Positions 28,768-38,139 are shown, counted from the first letter of the stretch. The stretch: DNA of 64,000 nt from Magnetococcales bacterium (GCA_015228815.1 JADGCV010000002.1:62001-126000), one strand, 5' to 3'. The notes: generated by a model from the letters alone, not told the origin. A program made the numbers and translations.

Positions 28768-30681
28768 TCAAGTCGCCTTGTTCTCCGCCATGTCTGCCAT
28801 GCCGGGTTCGTAACGGACCCAACGATTGCGTCCTCCTTTTTTGGCGGCATAGAGTGCCATGTCGGCTGCCTTGACGACATCCCACAATTCCTCTCCGTCG
28901 GCGGGAAAACCGGCGACACCGATGGAGATGGTTTTCTGCAGGATTCCTCCCGAAAATTGAATCTTCATTTTTTCAACCGCCACCCGGATCTTTTCCGCGA
29001 GTTGTGGCCCGGTGTAGTCGTGGTTTTCCTGGAGAATGACCATGAACTCTTCGCCACCATAGCGAATGACGATATCCGAGGTCCGAATCTGGGCGCTCAA
29101 TGTTTTTGCCAGTGTCTTGAGGACGGTATCGCCAACGTCATGGCCATAGGTATCGTTGACGTTCTTGAAATGGTCCAGATCCATCATCAGCACCGAAAGG
29201 CTGTTGTTTTTTCGGCGGGTCGTGGCGATCAGCGTGTCTTCGTATTCTTTCAGGAAGCGCCGGTTGTGAAGGCCGGTAAGGGCGTCCCGCAAAGCCGATT
29301 CCCGCAGGGTATCCAGCAACCGCTTGGCCTCGACGGTTGGAGAGGATTCGCGCAGGTAGGTGCGGATGAAGGGGAGCAAAAACTGGTAGACCGGACCATC
29401 CGTTCTGAGCGCGACGATTTGAATGATCATTCCCACCTGTCCCGAATGGAAGACGGGAACGCACAAGTGGCCAAGATTGTTTGTCTCCTCGCCATGGACG
29501 AACTGGCTGCATATATAGCGATTGTCGAAGGAATCGATGACATGTCCGGTGCGATGGGCGCGGCAGGAGTCGGCGTGGAACATGATTCTGGCGTTGCACC
29601 AGCGGGCAGCCTTCATCTGATCGCCATCGACGACCACCGCCTTGATGTGGTTATGGGTCGGCAAGACCTCGTAAATGGAAAAGGTGGTGACGCCAAATTT
29701 GTCGATCAACAACTGGCTGATGCGGAAATAGACCTCCTGTGTGGTCTGGTCTTCCTCGACCGCCTGTTTGAATTGCGCCACTTCCAGAAGGGTTTCGACC
29801 ATTTCCGTGGTGGTAGTGACCAGATTGCTGTTTTCCTCGATTTCGTAGCGGATCAAACGGGAAATATCGTGACTGATGGCCCCCAGGTTGATTTGCAGAT
29901 GTTGCATGAGACGGTTGAGATCGCGGGAAATCAATCCCATCTCATCCCGGCCACGATAGTCGATCTTGCCGCTGAAATCGCCGTCGGTCGCCCGGGCCAC
30001 GACGTGCTGTACCCCCTGGGCCGTCTGCACCACGGGAGTGATCTGCCGGCGGAAGACAAAGGCGAAAAACAGCGCGAACAGGATGACGATGACCAACATG
30101 ATGGCGATCGTCGTCAACGCCTTGTCGCGAAGATGTTCCATGGACAGATGGATGGTGACGACACCCAGAACCTCGCCGATGGCGACCTGATGGCATTGCA
30201 GACAGTTGGGGGTTCCCACGTTCGAGGCGACGAAGGGAATGGTGCCGCGGAAAACGGGGATGGATCCGCCCTCGACAATCGAATAATAGGGTCTCCCGGT
30301 TTTCAGTACCGATTGATCGACTGCGTCACTGGTCTGTTCCCGCGCGAGCCCACTGCCGAATTGTTCGACCACGCCGTGCCCCCGGATCACCCGGGCCTCC
30401 GAAAGGCCTTCGATCTCGGCAAGCCGTTTGAGAAACTGGTCCCTTTGATCGATCACCCCATTGATCATCGATTCGGTCAGACTGACGCGGATCACCTCCG
30501 CCACCGAACGGACATGATCTTTGGCCGTGGCGATGGAAAATTCGCGAAAGGTGACAAGACTGACGAAGACCAACATCAGAATCATGGCGCCCGACAAGGC
30601 AACGATCAGAAAGGTTGTCTTTGCCTTGAGGTTCATCGATTCGATGGTGGAGAGCACTTTTATGTACATAACCGATTCCAT
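28768..30681 (-). CDS. Membrane diguanylate cyclase with periplasmic heme-c sensor motif, HAMP, GAF-like and GGDEF
   Basis: 637 residues. Membrane helices near 21-45 and 189-211 bound a periplasmic domain with a CXXCH heme-c site (NCLQCH, Cys160/Cys163/His164). A HAMP segment (212-265), a GAF-like domain (about 310-450) and a GGDEF domain (about 465-625) follow. The active site is GGEEF (542-546) and the inhibitory I-site RTSD (533-536) is present, so it should make c-di-GMP with product inhibition. A redox or ligand signal at the heme is likely. No clear ribosome site precedes either ATG 30681 or the internal ATG at 30636, so the start is uncertain. Confidence 0.88.
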   Translation of the reverse strand: MESVMYIKVLSTIESMNLKAKTTFLIVALSGAMILMLVFVSLVTFREFSIATAKDHVRSVAEVIRVSLTESMINGVIDQRDQFLKRLAEIEGLSEARVIRGHGVVEQFGSGLAREQTSDAVDQSVLKTGRPYYSIVEGGSIPVFRGTIPFVASNVGTPNCLQCHQVAIGEVLGVVTIHLSMEHLRDKALTTIAIMLVIVILFALFFAFVFRRQITPVVQTAQGVQHVVARATDGDFSGKIDYRGRDEMGLISRDLNRLMQHLQINLGAISHDISRLIRYEIEENSNLVTTTTEMVETLLEVAQFKQAVEEDQTTQEVYFRISQLLIDKFGVTTFSIYEVLPTHNHIKAVVVDGDQMKAARWCNARIMFHADSCRAHRTGHVIDSFDNRYICSQFVHGEETNNLGHLCVPVFHSGQVGMIIQIVALRTDGPVYQFLLPFIRTYLRESSPTVEAKRLLDTLRESALRDALTGLHNRRFLKEYEDTLIATTRRKNNSLSVLMMDLDHFKNVNDTYGHDVGDTVLKTLAKTLSAQIRTSDIVIRYGGEEFMVILQENHDYTGPQLAEKIRVAVEKMKIQFSGGILQKTISIGVAGFPADGEELWDVVKAADMALYAAKKGGRNRWVRYEPGMADMAENKAT

Positions 30682-30927
30682 GACGGTATTGACGTCCGAG
30701 GTCAGAAATGTTTCAACCGTATTTCAAGTCATCGAACGCAGAAGATCCTGGAACCGAACCCCGTAGTCAGTTTTGCGATTCGTCATGATTCAATGTTCCT
30801 GAAATTTCCCGCGCCATGAATGCGGTGAATCCATTGGGTCATTGATATTGCATGTGGAAGTGCCGTACCATTCAATGATCGGCTGATATTGGGGCCTCCA
30901 TGAGTCAACGGGACATTAACATCTTTC

Positions 30928-31950
30928 ATGCCTCGAAGAAACCCCTCAAAACGTTTGACCACGCGACAAAAGGTTCGCATCGAAGCCTTGCGGGAACGAA
31001 GGTGTCAAACCTTGGTGGTCGATTCTTTTTCTTCCGGGGGGGCGCCCTTGCCACTGGAGACGGAAAACCCGGAAGAAGGAAGGGTCATCTCTCATTTTGG
31101 GCTGAATGTCGAAATCGAGGATGTTCGTGGTACACGTATCCGGTGCGCGGTGCGGGAGACTCTGGGAACGGAACCGGTGTGCGGTGACCGGGTGTGGTGG
31201 AGTCGTTCGGACGCCGCCTCCGGACAGGGGGTGATCTGGACGATTCTCGAACGCGCAAACACCCTGAGACGACCAACGGGGGGGGGGGATGTTCAGACCG
31301 TGGCGGCAAACATCGATACGCTGATGGTGACCTTGGCCGCCGACCGACTCAACACCGGATTGCTCGATCGTTACCTCGTCGCCGCCGAAGCCAATGCCAT
31401 GGAAGCGGTGATCGTGATCAACAAGATGGACCGCATCGACTCCGAGGATGGACTCGTGGCTGTTCTTCAACCGTATCGGGCGATGGATTATCGCATTTTC
31501 TTCGTTTCGGCTTTGACGGGAAGAGGAATGGATGACCTGGAGGTGGTGTTGCGCGATCGGACCAGTATTTTCTCCGGCCATTCCGGTGTGGGTAAATCCT
31601 CCATCGTCTCCCGATGGGTCGAAAATGGGGAAGGACCGGTGATCGGCCCGGAACACCTTCCCACCGGTCAGGGACGGCATACGACAACCGTCGCCAGAAT
31701 GTATTCTCTTCCCCTCGGCGGATGGTTGATCGACTCGCCCGGGATTCGCGAATTCGGCCTCGCCGATATTTCCAGGGAATCGTTGGCCCTGTATTTCCGC
31801 GATGTGGTCCGGCATTCCCGTCCCTGTCGTTTCGCCGATTGCAGCCACGAACATGAACCGGGTTGCGGGGTCAAGGAGGCGGTGTCCCAGGGACGGGTCA
31901 CCCGGACACGATATGAAAGCATGTTGCGCATTTTTCATTCGCTTTCTTGA
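30928..31950 (+). CDS. rsgA: Ribosome small subunit biogenesis GTPase RsgA
   Basis: 340 residues. It is a circularly permuted GTPase: NKMD (G4) comes first, then GHSGVGKSSIV (G1), TTT in GRHTTTVARM (G2) and DSPGIREFGL (G3). An N-terminal OB domain includes GDRVWWS. The C-terminal zinc-binding motif is CRFADCSHEHEPGC. RsgA acts late in 30S assembly. The basic N-terminus (MPRRNPSKRLTTRQKVRIEALRERR) is typical. The ribosome site is weak. It is divergent from the GGDEF gene and followed by tRNA-Arg. Confidence 0.95.
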   Translation: MPRRNPSKRLTTRQKVRIEALRERRCQTLVVDSFSSGGAPLPLETENPEEGRVISHFGLNVEIEDVRGTRIRCAVRETLGTEPVCGDRVWWSRSDAASGQGVIWTILERANTLRRPTGGGDVQTVAANIDTLMVTLAADRLNTGLLDRYLVAAEANAMEAVIVINKMDRIDSEDGLVAVLQPYRAMDYRIFFVSALTGRGMDDLEVVLRDRTSIFSGHSGVGKSSIVSRWVENGEGPVIGPEHLPTGQGRHTTTVARMYSLPLGGWLIDSPGIREFGLADISRESLALYFRDVVRHSRPCRFADCSHEHEPGCGVKEAVSQGRVTRTRYESMLRIFHSLS

Positions 31951-32021
31951 GGCCATCCAGGGACCCGCATGTGCTGCAATGGAGAAAAAATCTTTTTCCC
32001 GGACTTTCTCGAACAAGGCCA

Positions 32022-32050
32022 TTGACATCATCCGGAAATCCTGGTAACTA
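32022..32050 (+). promoter_or_regulatory. Candidate promoter of tRNA-Arg
   Basis: A perfect TTGACA (-35, 32022-32027) is followed after 17 bases by TAACTA (32045-32050), a weak -10. The tRNA begins 21 bases after it. Spacing is ideal but the -10 match is poor. Confidence 0.5.
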
Positions 32051-32071
32051 AGCTGTTCTCTTGATTCGATT

Positions 32072-32149
32072 GCGCCCGTAGCTCAGCCTGGATAGAGCAA
32101 CTGGCTACGAACCAGTAGGCCGGAGGTTCGAATCCTTCCGGGCGCGCCA
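32072..32149 (+). tRNA. tRNA-Arg (ACG)
   Basis: 78 bases with encoded CCA. The acceptor stem GCGCCCG pairs with CGGGCGC. The D arm is GCTC...GAGC, the anticodon stem ACTGG/CCAGT encloses loop CTACGAA with anticodon ACG (32107-32109), and the T arm is GGAGG-TTCGAAT-CCTTC. A34 is expected to be edited to inosine by TadA to read CGU/CGC/CGA codons. Confidence 0.97.
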
Positions 32150-32368
32150 AAAAAAACATGACATGCGGACGTAAAAAAAGCGCCAACATGATGCAGGCGC
32201 GATGCGTGATCCCGTTCGGGCGATCAAACCCGGCCACGGTGTTTTGTCGTGACGAGGAAAAGGCTACAGCCCTGTTGGCGGTGGTGTCAAGGGGGGAATT
32301 TATCTGTTGTTTGGCGGGACATCGTGGTACGCTTACTCCAGTTGTCACCCTGGCAAGGAGATTGCCCC

Positions 32369-32620
32369 GTGAGTACCGCGATTGCATTCGACACCTTGGC
32401 ATATGCCAAGAAATTGAAAGCCGTTGGCTTTACCGAGGATCAAGCGGAAGTCCAGGCCGAAGCCATGGTCGAATTGATTGAAGAAAGGCTGGCGACCAAG
32501 TTGGACATTGAGAACGTCCGGCGCGACATGAAGGAAATGGAACTGCGACTTGTGATCCGTCTTGGCGGAATGCAGGCCGCGACGGTGGCCGTGGTGGCGG
32601 CACTGGTGAAGTTGCTTTGA
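32369..32620 (+). CDS. Short DUF1640-type coiled-coil protein
   Basis: 83 residues from GTG 32369, with AAGGAG eight bases upstream. It has an N-terminal helical unit (FDTLAYAKKLKAVGFTEDQAEVQAEAMVELIEERLATK), a short coiled stretch and a C-terminal hydrophobic helix (MQAATVAVVAALVKLL), matching the bacterial DUF1640/CCDC90-like family. It is a compact paralogue of the two long proteins at 61.3 and 62.4 kb: N- and C-termini are nearly identical, but the central repeat region is missing. Predicted anchoring is by the C-terminal helix; function unknown. Confidence 0.82.
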   Translation: MSTAIAFDTLAYAKKLKAVGFTEDQAEVQAEAMVELIEERLATKLDIENVRRDMKEMELRLVIRLGGMQAATVAVVAALVKLL

Positions 32621-32739
32621 TTCCTCAGTGTCATGTATTCTTCCCAATTTTTCTGACGACGTCTCCCGAATGTTAACGTCGTACCCTTCCTGCCGCAGCC
32701 AGGCATGGATAAAGGGGACCTGGGGATTGCCTCCAGTGA

Positions 32740-33900
32740 ATGACGGCCATGGCGCGACTTCGGGTGCTCATTCTCCATCCCTCGTTGACCCCCTATCGGA
32801 TCGATCTGTTCAACGCCCTGGCCGATCCCTTTGATCTGACAACCCTCTTTTTTCGTTCCAATCCGGTCAGTCAATCGTTCGATCAGACTCGGCTGCGCCG
32901 ACAGTTGCGTTGTGCTCATGGTGATTTGAACCAGGGGATCGATCTGTTTGGCCGGCAATTTCGCTGGGGCATCGGCATGGCGCTACGAGTCCACCGGCCC
33001 GATGTGGTCGTCGTGATGGAATATGCCCCTTCGACCTGGATGGCGGCATGGCAACGCTTTATTGGCCGAAAGAATTTTGGACTCCTGATCTGGACCGCCG
33101 ACAATGTCGAAATGTGTCTCGGGGCATCGCCCATTCGATCGATGGCGCGAAAGTTTTTATTGTCCCATGCCGATGGCCTCATCGTCTATTCCGCGGCGGT
33201 GCGGGACTGGTTTGTCGGATGGGGCATGGACCACGAAAAAATGGCCGTGTGCGCCAACATCAACGATCCCGGTCGCTTTCGTACACGATTGCGGGAAGCA
33301 CGGGACCTGGCCTGTTCGTTGTGGCAACGGTATCGGCTTCAGGGGCGGTTTGTCTTTCTTTCGGTTGGCCGGCTGGCCGCCATCAAGGGGGTGGACCGCA
33401 TTCTCCTGGCCTTCCATGAGGTCCACAGGCTGAGACCGGAAACGCGGTTGGTGATCGTGGGCGATGGGGTGGAACGGGAAAGGTTGGAATCCTCGATGCG
33501 GGCGTTGCGTTTGGCGGAGGCGGTCCTGTTTACCGGACAGTTGCTGGAACAGGAACTGGCGGCATGGTACCTGTTGGGACAGGTCTTCCTTCTGGCCAGT
33601 TCCTTCGAACCTTATGGGGCGGTGATTCACGAGGCCTTGACGGCGGGAATGCCGGTGGTCTGTTCACGGGTCGCCGGGGGACGGGATTTGATCGTCGAAG
33701 GAGAAAACGGATGGTTGTTCGATCCGTGGGATCGTGATGAGTTGGTGGTTTGCATGATGAACGCCATGGCGGGTCGTCCGCTTTCCTCGATTCCCGCCGC
33801 CGTCCTGCCCCCCGATCTCATGCCCATTGCCTTTACCGATGGTGTTGCCCAATTTATTCGTCTTGTGCAACAGACTGCCAAGCAGCGAATTCATGAATGA
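32740..33900 (+). CDS. GT4-family glycosyltransferase
   Basis: 386 residues, GT-B fold. The N-terminal half starts LRVLILHPSLTPYRIDLFNAL. The C-terminal half has the nucleotide-sugar-binding hallmarks VGRLAAIKGVDRILLAF, VIVGDGVERERLE and EPYGAVIHEALTAGMPVV (the E-x7-E motif). It transfers a sugar with retention of configuration; donor and acceptor are unknown. It is the first of four same-strand genes with gaps of at most 24 bases or overlaps, all of glycan type. The ATG at 32740 has only a weak ribosome site; ATG 32749 is an alternative. Confidence 0.9.
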   Translation: MTAMARLRVLILHPSLTPYRIDLFNALADPFDLTTLFFRSNPVSQSFDQTRLRRQLRCAHGDLNQGIDLFGRQFRWGIGMALRVHRPDVVVVMEYAPSTWMAAWQRFIGRKNFGLLIWTADNVEMCLGASPIRSMARKFLLSHADGLIVYSAAVRDWFVGWGMDHEKMAVCANINDPGRFRTRLREARDLACSLWQRYRLQGRFVFLSVGRLAAIKGVDRILLAFHEVHRLRPETRLVIVGDGVERERLESSMRALRLAEAVLFTGQLLEQELAAWYLLGQVFLLASSFEPYGAVIHEALTAGMPVVCSRVAGGRDLIVEGENGWLFDPWDRDELVVCMMNAMAGRPLSSIPAAVLPPDLMPIAFTDGVAQFIRLVQQTAKQRIHE

Positions 33901-33924
33901 AATAATGAACAAGGATCAACCACT

Positions 33925-35310
33925 TTGATCGATCGCATATCCGGGGGTCGGTTTCTCGGCGAATTGTTCGGCGAATGGCAACGCGCTGGCTTCCGGTATG
34001 CCGTCCTGCGAGACTTTGAACATCTTCCCGATTCGACCGGGGGCCATGATCTGGATCTGTTGGTGGAGCGGGATGATTTGGAATCGATGGTTCGCCTGGC
34101 GTGTCGCGTGGCCGAAAGGCATGGTGGAGGATTGATCGCGGGCTACCGGCAATCGGGTTTCCTTGCCCGATTTGCCGGTCGTTCGAGCGGTTGGTGGGGC
34201 ATCGCCATCGATTTTTTTTCGGAACTTTCCTTTCGTGGACTGCCGTACTACGATGCCAGGAAAACCCTGGAACGCCGGGTATGGTGGCGGGGGATACCGG
34301 TCGTTGCCGTCCCGGAAGGGACGATGATCGCTTTTCTCAAGGAATTTCTCCACAACGGCACCGACCGTAAAGGTTATCTGGCCGGGGCCTCCCGGACGTA
34401 TTTTCTCGATCCGGTTCATTGGCGCGGCATCTTCGAGGAATCATTCGGGATGGATGGGCGCCTTCTGCTCGTTCGGTTATTGTCTTCCGGGATGCCCGAT
34501 TCCGGTGAACCCTTGGCACGGTTGGTCAGGGACTTGCGTCACTGTTTGCGGCAGCATCGATGGCGGCAAAATCCAGGCGGTACCTGGTGGCGTCAATGGA
34601 ACAACCGGATCGGTCGATGGCGGCGACTTTTCATTCCGCCTGGCTTCATGCTGGTGATTCTTGGTACCGACGGATCGGGAAAATCGGCTCTGATCGCAAT
34701 CTTGCGCGAGACGCTGACCCACCCCTTGCACGGGGCCATTCACGTTCGCCACTGGCGGCCTGGATGGTTGCCGGCGCTTTCGGTGTTGACCGGGGGCACG
34801 GCCCCCCAGGGTCCGGTCACCGTCCCCCATCGGTCAACCCCTTCGGGATGGCTGGGGTCGATGGCCCGGCTGGGTTATTATTCGTGCGATTTTATCTTCG
34901 GTTATTGGCTGCGCGTCTTTCCCGAACGGGTGTCCCGACCATGTCTGACCATCTTCGACCGCTATTTTTACGATTTTCTGGTGGATCCGCGGCGCAGTCG
35001 GGTGGCCCTGCCTTCCTGGATCATCCGTGTCATCGCCTGGCTCGTTCCCCGTCCCGACCTTGTGTTCTGTCTCGGAACCGACCCCGAAATCATCCATGCG
35101 CGCAAGCCGGAACTCTCCCGCGACGAAATCGCCCGGCAGGTGGAACGGCTGCATCATTGGCAGGGGACCATGGACCGTTCCCACTGGTTGGACACGGGAA
35201 CGACGATCGAAAAAGTGCATGACGATGCCCTGACACTCCTGTTCCAGGCCATGTCCTCGCGGATGATTCGACGCCATGAATCACTTTTCAAGCAATCAAT
35301 CGGTCGATGA
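33925..35310 (+). CDS. Nucleotidyltransferase-like domain fused to thymidylate-kinase-like P-loop kinase
   Basis: 461 residues from TTG 33925, with AAGGA nine bases upstream. The N-terminal domain (1-170) has an acidic pair in GGHDLDLLVERD (Asp42, Asp44), like nucleotidyltransferase-fold enzymes that use DxD metal sites. The C-terminal domain (about 240-450) has a P-loop GTDGSGKS (247-254), a DRY-type motif (TIFDRYFYDF) and a late FCLGTDPEIIHARKPELS segment, as in thymidylate-kinase-like proteins. Related fusions occur in polysaccharide clusters, where the kinase-like half may phosphorylate a lipid or sugar. The exact reaction is unknown. The next gene overlaps by 35 bases. Confidence 0.75.
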   Translation: MIDRISGGRFLGELFGEWQRAGFRYAVLRDFEHLPDSTGGHDLDLLVERDDLESMVRLACRVAERHGGGLIAGYRQSGFLARFAGRSSGWWGIAIDFFSELSFRGLPYYDARKTLERRVWWRGIPVVAVPEGTMIAFLKEFLHNGTDRKGYLAGASRTYFLDPVHWRGIFEESFGMDGRLLLVRLLSSGMPDSGEPLARLVRDLRHCLRQHRWRQNPGGTWWRQWNNRIGRWRRLFIPPGFMLVILGTDGSGKSALIAILRETLTHPLHGAIHVRHWRPGWLPALSVLTGGTAPQGPVTVPHRSTPSGWLGSMARLGYYSCDFIFGYWLRVFPERVSRPCLTIFDRYFYDFLVDPRRSRVALPSWIIRVIAWLVPRPDLVFCLGTDPEIIHARKPELSRDEIARQVERLHHWQGTMDRSHWLDTGTTIEKVHDDALTLLFQAMSSRMIRRHESLFKQSIGR

Positions 35311-36763
35311 ACGGGGCGTTTCGTGGAAAATCGTTCTGGATGTGCCTCCTCGGGGGCGGGTTCTGGCGTTGGGGCTGGGGCTGGGAGAACTCCTGGGACT
35401 GGCGCGAACCTGGGATCGGGTCGATGGCTGGGACATCGATCAGAAAGAAAAGCGGGACGATTCCCTTCCAGAGCACATGGATCGACGCATCCGTCTTCTG
35501 GAAACGATGGACCGGATCGACCCTCCCTACCATCTGATCGTCGTCGGACGGATGGTGTGTGACTTGTGGATTCTTCATGCCGCCCTGGCGGATGGTGGCT
35601 TTTTGGCTTGCCTTGGGTTTCGCGGATGTTCCATCACCCCAGGAAAACTGAAGAAAACGGGATTCCAGTCCATGACCACCCTGGCCGCTGTGCCGCCGCG
35701 ACAGCCGCGTCTGTTCTTTCCGCAGGAGGATCGGTTTCAACGGCGAATGGGCCTTTCTTTTCATGCTCCGGGGCGTCCCTGGTTGGGAGGGCTGGTGTCG
35801 GGGTTACGATTCCTGGTTGGCGCGGGTTGGCCGGTTTATCCCGGATGGCAGGGGGTCCTGCTCGCACGCAAATCCGCGGACCCAGGGGTGATTTCCGCGG
35901 GATTCATTCGCTTTCTGGGCGAAAAATTGCGGGGTCGTCCCGATTACTGGGTGATCTACGCCGGTTCCGGACTTGCCAGACGCAAAATGACGATCCTGGT
36001 CGGAAATCGGCAAACGGGAGATGCATGGATCGCCAAACTGGCCGATTCCCCCGCCGGGGTGGAGGCGCTGCATCAGGAATCACGGGCCCTTGCATTTCTT
36101 TCCCGATCCGCCCTCTCCAGGCAAATTCCCGCCATCGTCATCGACCGGGAATCCTGGATGGGACACGAAATGTCGTTGCAAACGATGGTGGGTCGCTCCG
36201 GTTTGGCTCAGGTCACCCGTTGGACCGGGGGACATGGAGACTTTCTTTTGCGTCTGGCCGGTTTGGGCAGACATGTTCGACCCCTGGGCGATACGGCGTG
36301 TTGGCGGCGCCTGGTCGCGGCGTATGAAGGCGGGCATCCCTGGCCTGAACGGGTCCACACTCATTTTTCCCACCTTCTCCAGGAGGTCCGGGATGGCATC
36401 GAGGTGCCGTGTTGTTTCGTTCATGGCGATTTCGCGCCATGGAACCTGCGTTTCGACCATGGAATCATGTTCGTGATCGATTGGGAGGAGAGCGAACCCG
36501 ACGGACTGGCCACCACCGATCTGTTCCATTTCTTCTATTCGCGCCTGGGTCGGAAGCAGGGGTTCGGACCGGAGCAGCTGTTTGCCCGGTTTGGCCAGAT
36601 TCTCGCCGGGAAAGAATGGCAGTGGATCAACATGCATGAAGGGATGGGAACCGTGATCCGTTCGTGGCTGTTGCAACGTTTTCTTTGCCGCAATGAACCT
36701 CAGGCCCTCGAATCCTTGTCCCTGATCGTTCCGGGAGAAAAATGGCCATGGAAAAAAGGTTGA
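35276..36763 (+). CDS. Aminoglycoside-phosphotransferase-like kinase with N-terminal methyltransferase-like region
   Basis: 495 residues. The first 200 residues resemble a degraded SAM-methyltransferase fold: VLALGLGLGELLGLA in place of the glycine motif, then VDGWDI and YHLIVVG. The C-terminal half is a choline/aminoglycoside kinase fold, with ATP-site ILVGNRQTGDAWIAKL and the catalytic VHGDFAPWNLRF followed by FVIDWEES. It overlaps both neighbours (35 bases before, 22 after), so it is translationally coupled inside the glycan unit. It may phosphorylate a sugar or lipid-linked intermediate; inference only. Confidence 0.75.
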   Translation: MNHFSSNQSVDERGVSWKIVLDVPPRGRVLALGLGLGELLGLARTWDRVDGWDIDQKEKRDDSLPEHMDRRIRLLETMDRIDPPYHLIVVGRMVCDLWILHAALADGGFLACLGFRGCSITPGKLKKTGFQSMTTLAAVPPRQPRLFFPQEDRFQRRMGLSFHAPGRPWLGGLVSGLRFLVGAGWPVYPGWQGVLLARKSADPGVISAGFIRFLGEKLRGRPDYWVIYAGSGLARRKMTILVGNRQTGDAWIAKLADSPAGVEALHQESRALAFLSRSALSRQIPAIVIDRESWMGHEMSLQTMVGRSGLAQVTRWTGGHGDFLLRLAGLGRHVRPLGDTACWRRLVAAYEGGHPWPERVHTHFSHLLQEVRDGIEVPCCFVHGDFAPWNLRFDHGIMFVIDWEESEPDGLATTDLFHFFYSRLGRKQGFGPEQLFARFGQILAGKEWQWINMHEGMGTVIRSWLLQRFLCRNEPQALESLSLIVPGEKWPWKKG

Positions 36764-38013
36764 AAATTCTTGTTTCCGCCTATGCCTGCGAACCGGGACA
36801 TGGTTCGGAACCGGAAGTGGGGTGGCAATGGGTGATGCAATTGACCCGTTTTTTCGAGGTCTGGGTCTTCACCCGTGAAAACAACCGCATGGCCATCGAG
36901 GCCGAACTGAAATCCCGGAACGATCCCTGGCTGCACATGTACTACCATGACCTGCCCCGGTGGGCGTCCTTCTGGAAAAAGGGGCAGAGGGGGGTTCATG
37001 TGTACTATATCCTGTGGCAGTGGGGCGCCTGGTGGCGGGCCAGATCGTTGCATCGGCGAGAACGATTTTCATTCTGTCATCATATAACCTTCAGTCCCAT
37101 GTACCACTTCCCGGTTTTTTCCTTGTTGCCGGTACCGTTCATCTGGGGACCGGTCGGTGGCGGGGAGCGGATTCCCCAGCCGTTCGTCAAAGGGTTTTCC
37201 TGGCGGTACCGCTTGCGGGAAGGGATCCGTTTTTTGTTTGGGATCGCAACCCGTCTCGATCCCCTGTTTCACCTGGCCTGCCATCGCAGTTGCCTGATCC
37301 TGGCGGCGACCGCGGCTTCCGCGGAAATGATTCCAAGGCGATACAGGAATCGGGTGGTCTTGGAGGCGCAGGTCGGAATGCCGGCGCATCTTGCCGCCGA
37401 AAAAAATCGTTTGACCCATCTTCCGCTTCGGTTCATCACCGCAAGCCGGCACGTCTATTGGAAAGGAATCGACCTTCTTCTTCATGCCTTTCGCCGCCTG
37501 GTCGATGAACTGGGGCCGGATCAGGTCCACCTGACCATCCTGGGCCGGGGACCCAGGACCCGATCCCTGCATGAGCTTTGCCGACGGTTGGACCTGGGCA
37601 ATCATGTTGAATTCACGGCCCACCTGCCCACACGCGACCTGGTTCTCAAGGCATTCTCCCAGGCCGATGTGTTTGTCTATGGCAGTCTTTTGGAATGTGC
37701 GGGATTCGTCGTCCTCGAAGCCCTGGCGATGGGAACCCCGGTCGTTTGCCTGAATCTTCCCGGGCCCGGAGAAATCGTCGATGACGACTGCGGCATCCGG
37801 GTCGATGCGGCCACTCCCGAGGAGGCGATCGCCGGCCTGGCACGGGCAATGGCCGAACTTTTTCGGGATCGGCAACGATTGGCTCGATTGACGATCGGGA
37901 CAAGGGAACGGGTTCAGGGTTCTTTCTTGTGGAATATCAAGGGAGACAGACTGCATCATTATCTGATTCCGGGGTGCAAACATTGGGGCGGCGCCATGGA
38001 AGGTGGGGAATGA
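36742..38013 (+). CDS. GT4-family glycosyltransferase
   Basis: 423 residues. The N-terminus, LKILVSAYACEPGHGSEPEVGWQW, is characteristic of GT4 enzymes from exopolysaccharide clusters, followed by PFIWGPVGGGERIP. The C-terminal half has FITASRHVYWKGIDLLLHAF, ILGRGPRTRSLHEL and ECAGFVVLEALAMGTPVVCLN (E-x7-E). It is the last gene of the four-gene unit and overlaps the kinase gene by 22 bases. GGGAG lies just upstream; ATG 36742 or 36748 could be used. Sugar specificity is unknown. Confidence 0.9.
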   Translation: MAMEKRLKILVSAYACEPGHGSEPEVGWQWVMQLTRFFEVWVFTRENNRMAIEAELKSRNDPWLHMYYHDLPRWASFWKKGQRGVHVYYILWQWGAWWRARSLHRRERFSFCHHITFSPMYHFPVFSLLPVPFIWGPVGGGERIPQPFVKGFSWRYRLREGIRFLFGIATRLDPLFHLACHRSCLILAATAASAEMIPRRYRNRVVLEAQVGMPAHLAAEKNRLTHLPLRFITASRHVYWKGIDLLLHAFRRLVDELGPDQVHLTILGRGPRTRSLHELCRRLDLGNHVEFTAHLPTRDLVLKAFSQADVFVYGSLLECAGFVVLEALAMGTPVVCLNLPGPGEIVDDDCGIRVDAATPEEAIAGLARAMAELFRDRQRLARLTIGTRERVQGSFLWNIKGDRLHHYLIPGCKHWGGAMEGGE

Positions 38014-38139
38014 GGGTGGAATTTCTGCATGAATGGTTGTAGAATGTTGCCGCGGATTGCCGGACTGTTCCGTTGGATCATGATGGCGGAGGTGATTCCC
38101 GGCGCCTTTGTTCCATGAATTTTCGGGGAGTTTTTCGCC

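Noticed and set aside
32351-32365. TGGCAAGGAGATTGC, a near-perfect sigma-54 -24/-12 match
   Set aside because: It overlaps the ribosome site of the GTG-start gene and would start transcription inside that gene, so it is probably a chance match.
32072-32620. Genomic island integrated at tRNA-Arg
   Set aside because: No integrase, no repeated tRNA 3' end and no change of composition beyond the small DUF1640-type gene.
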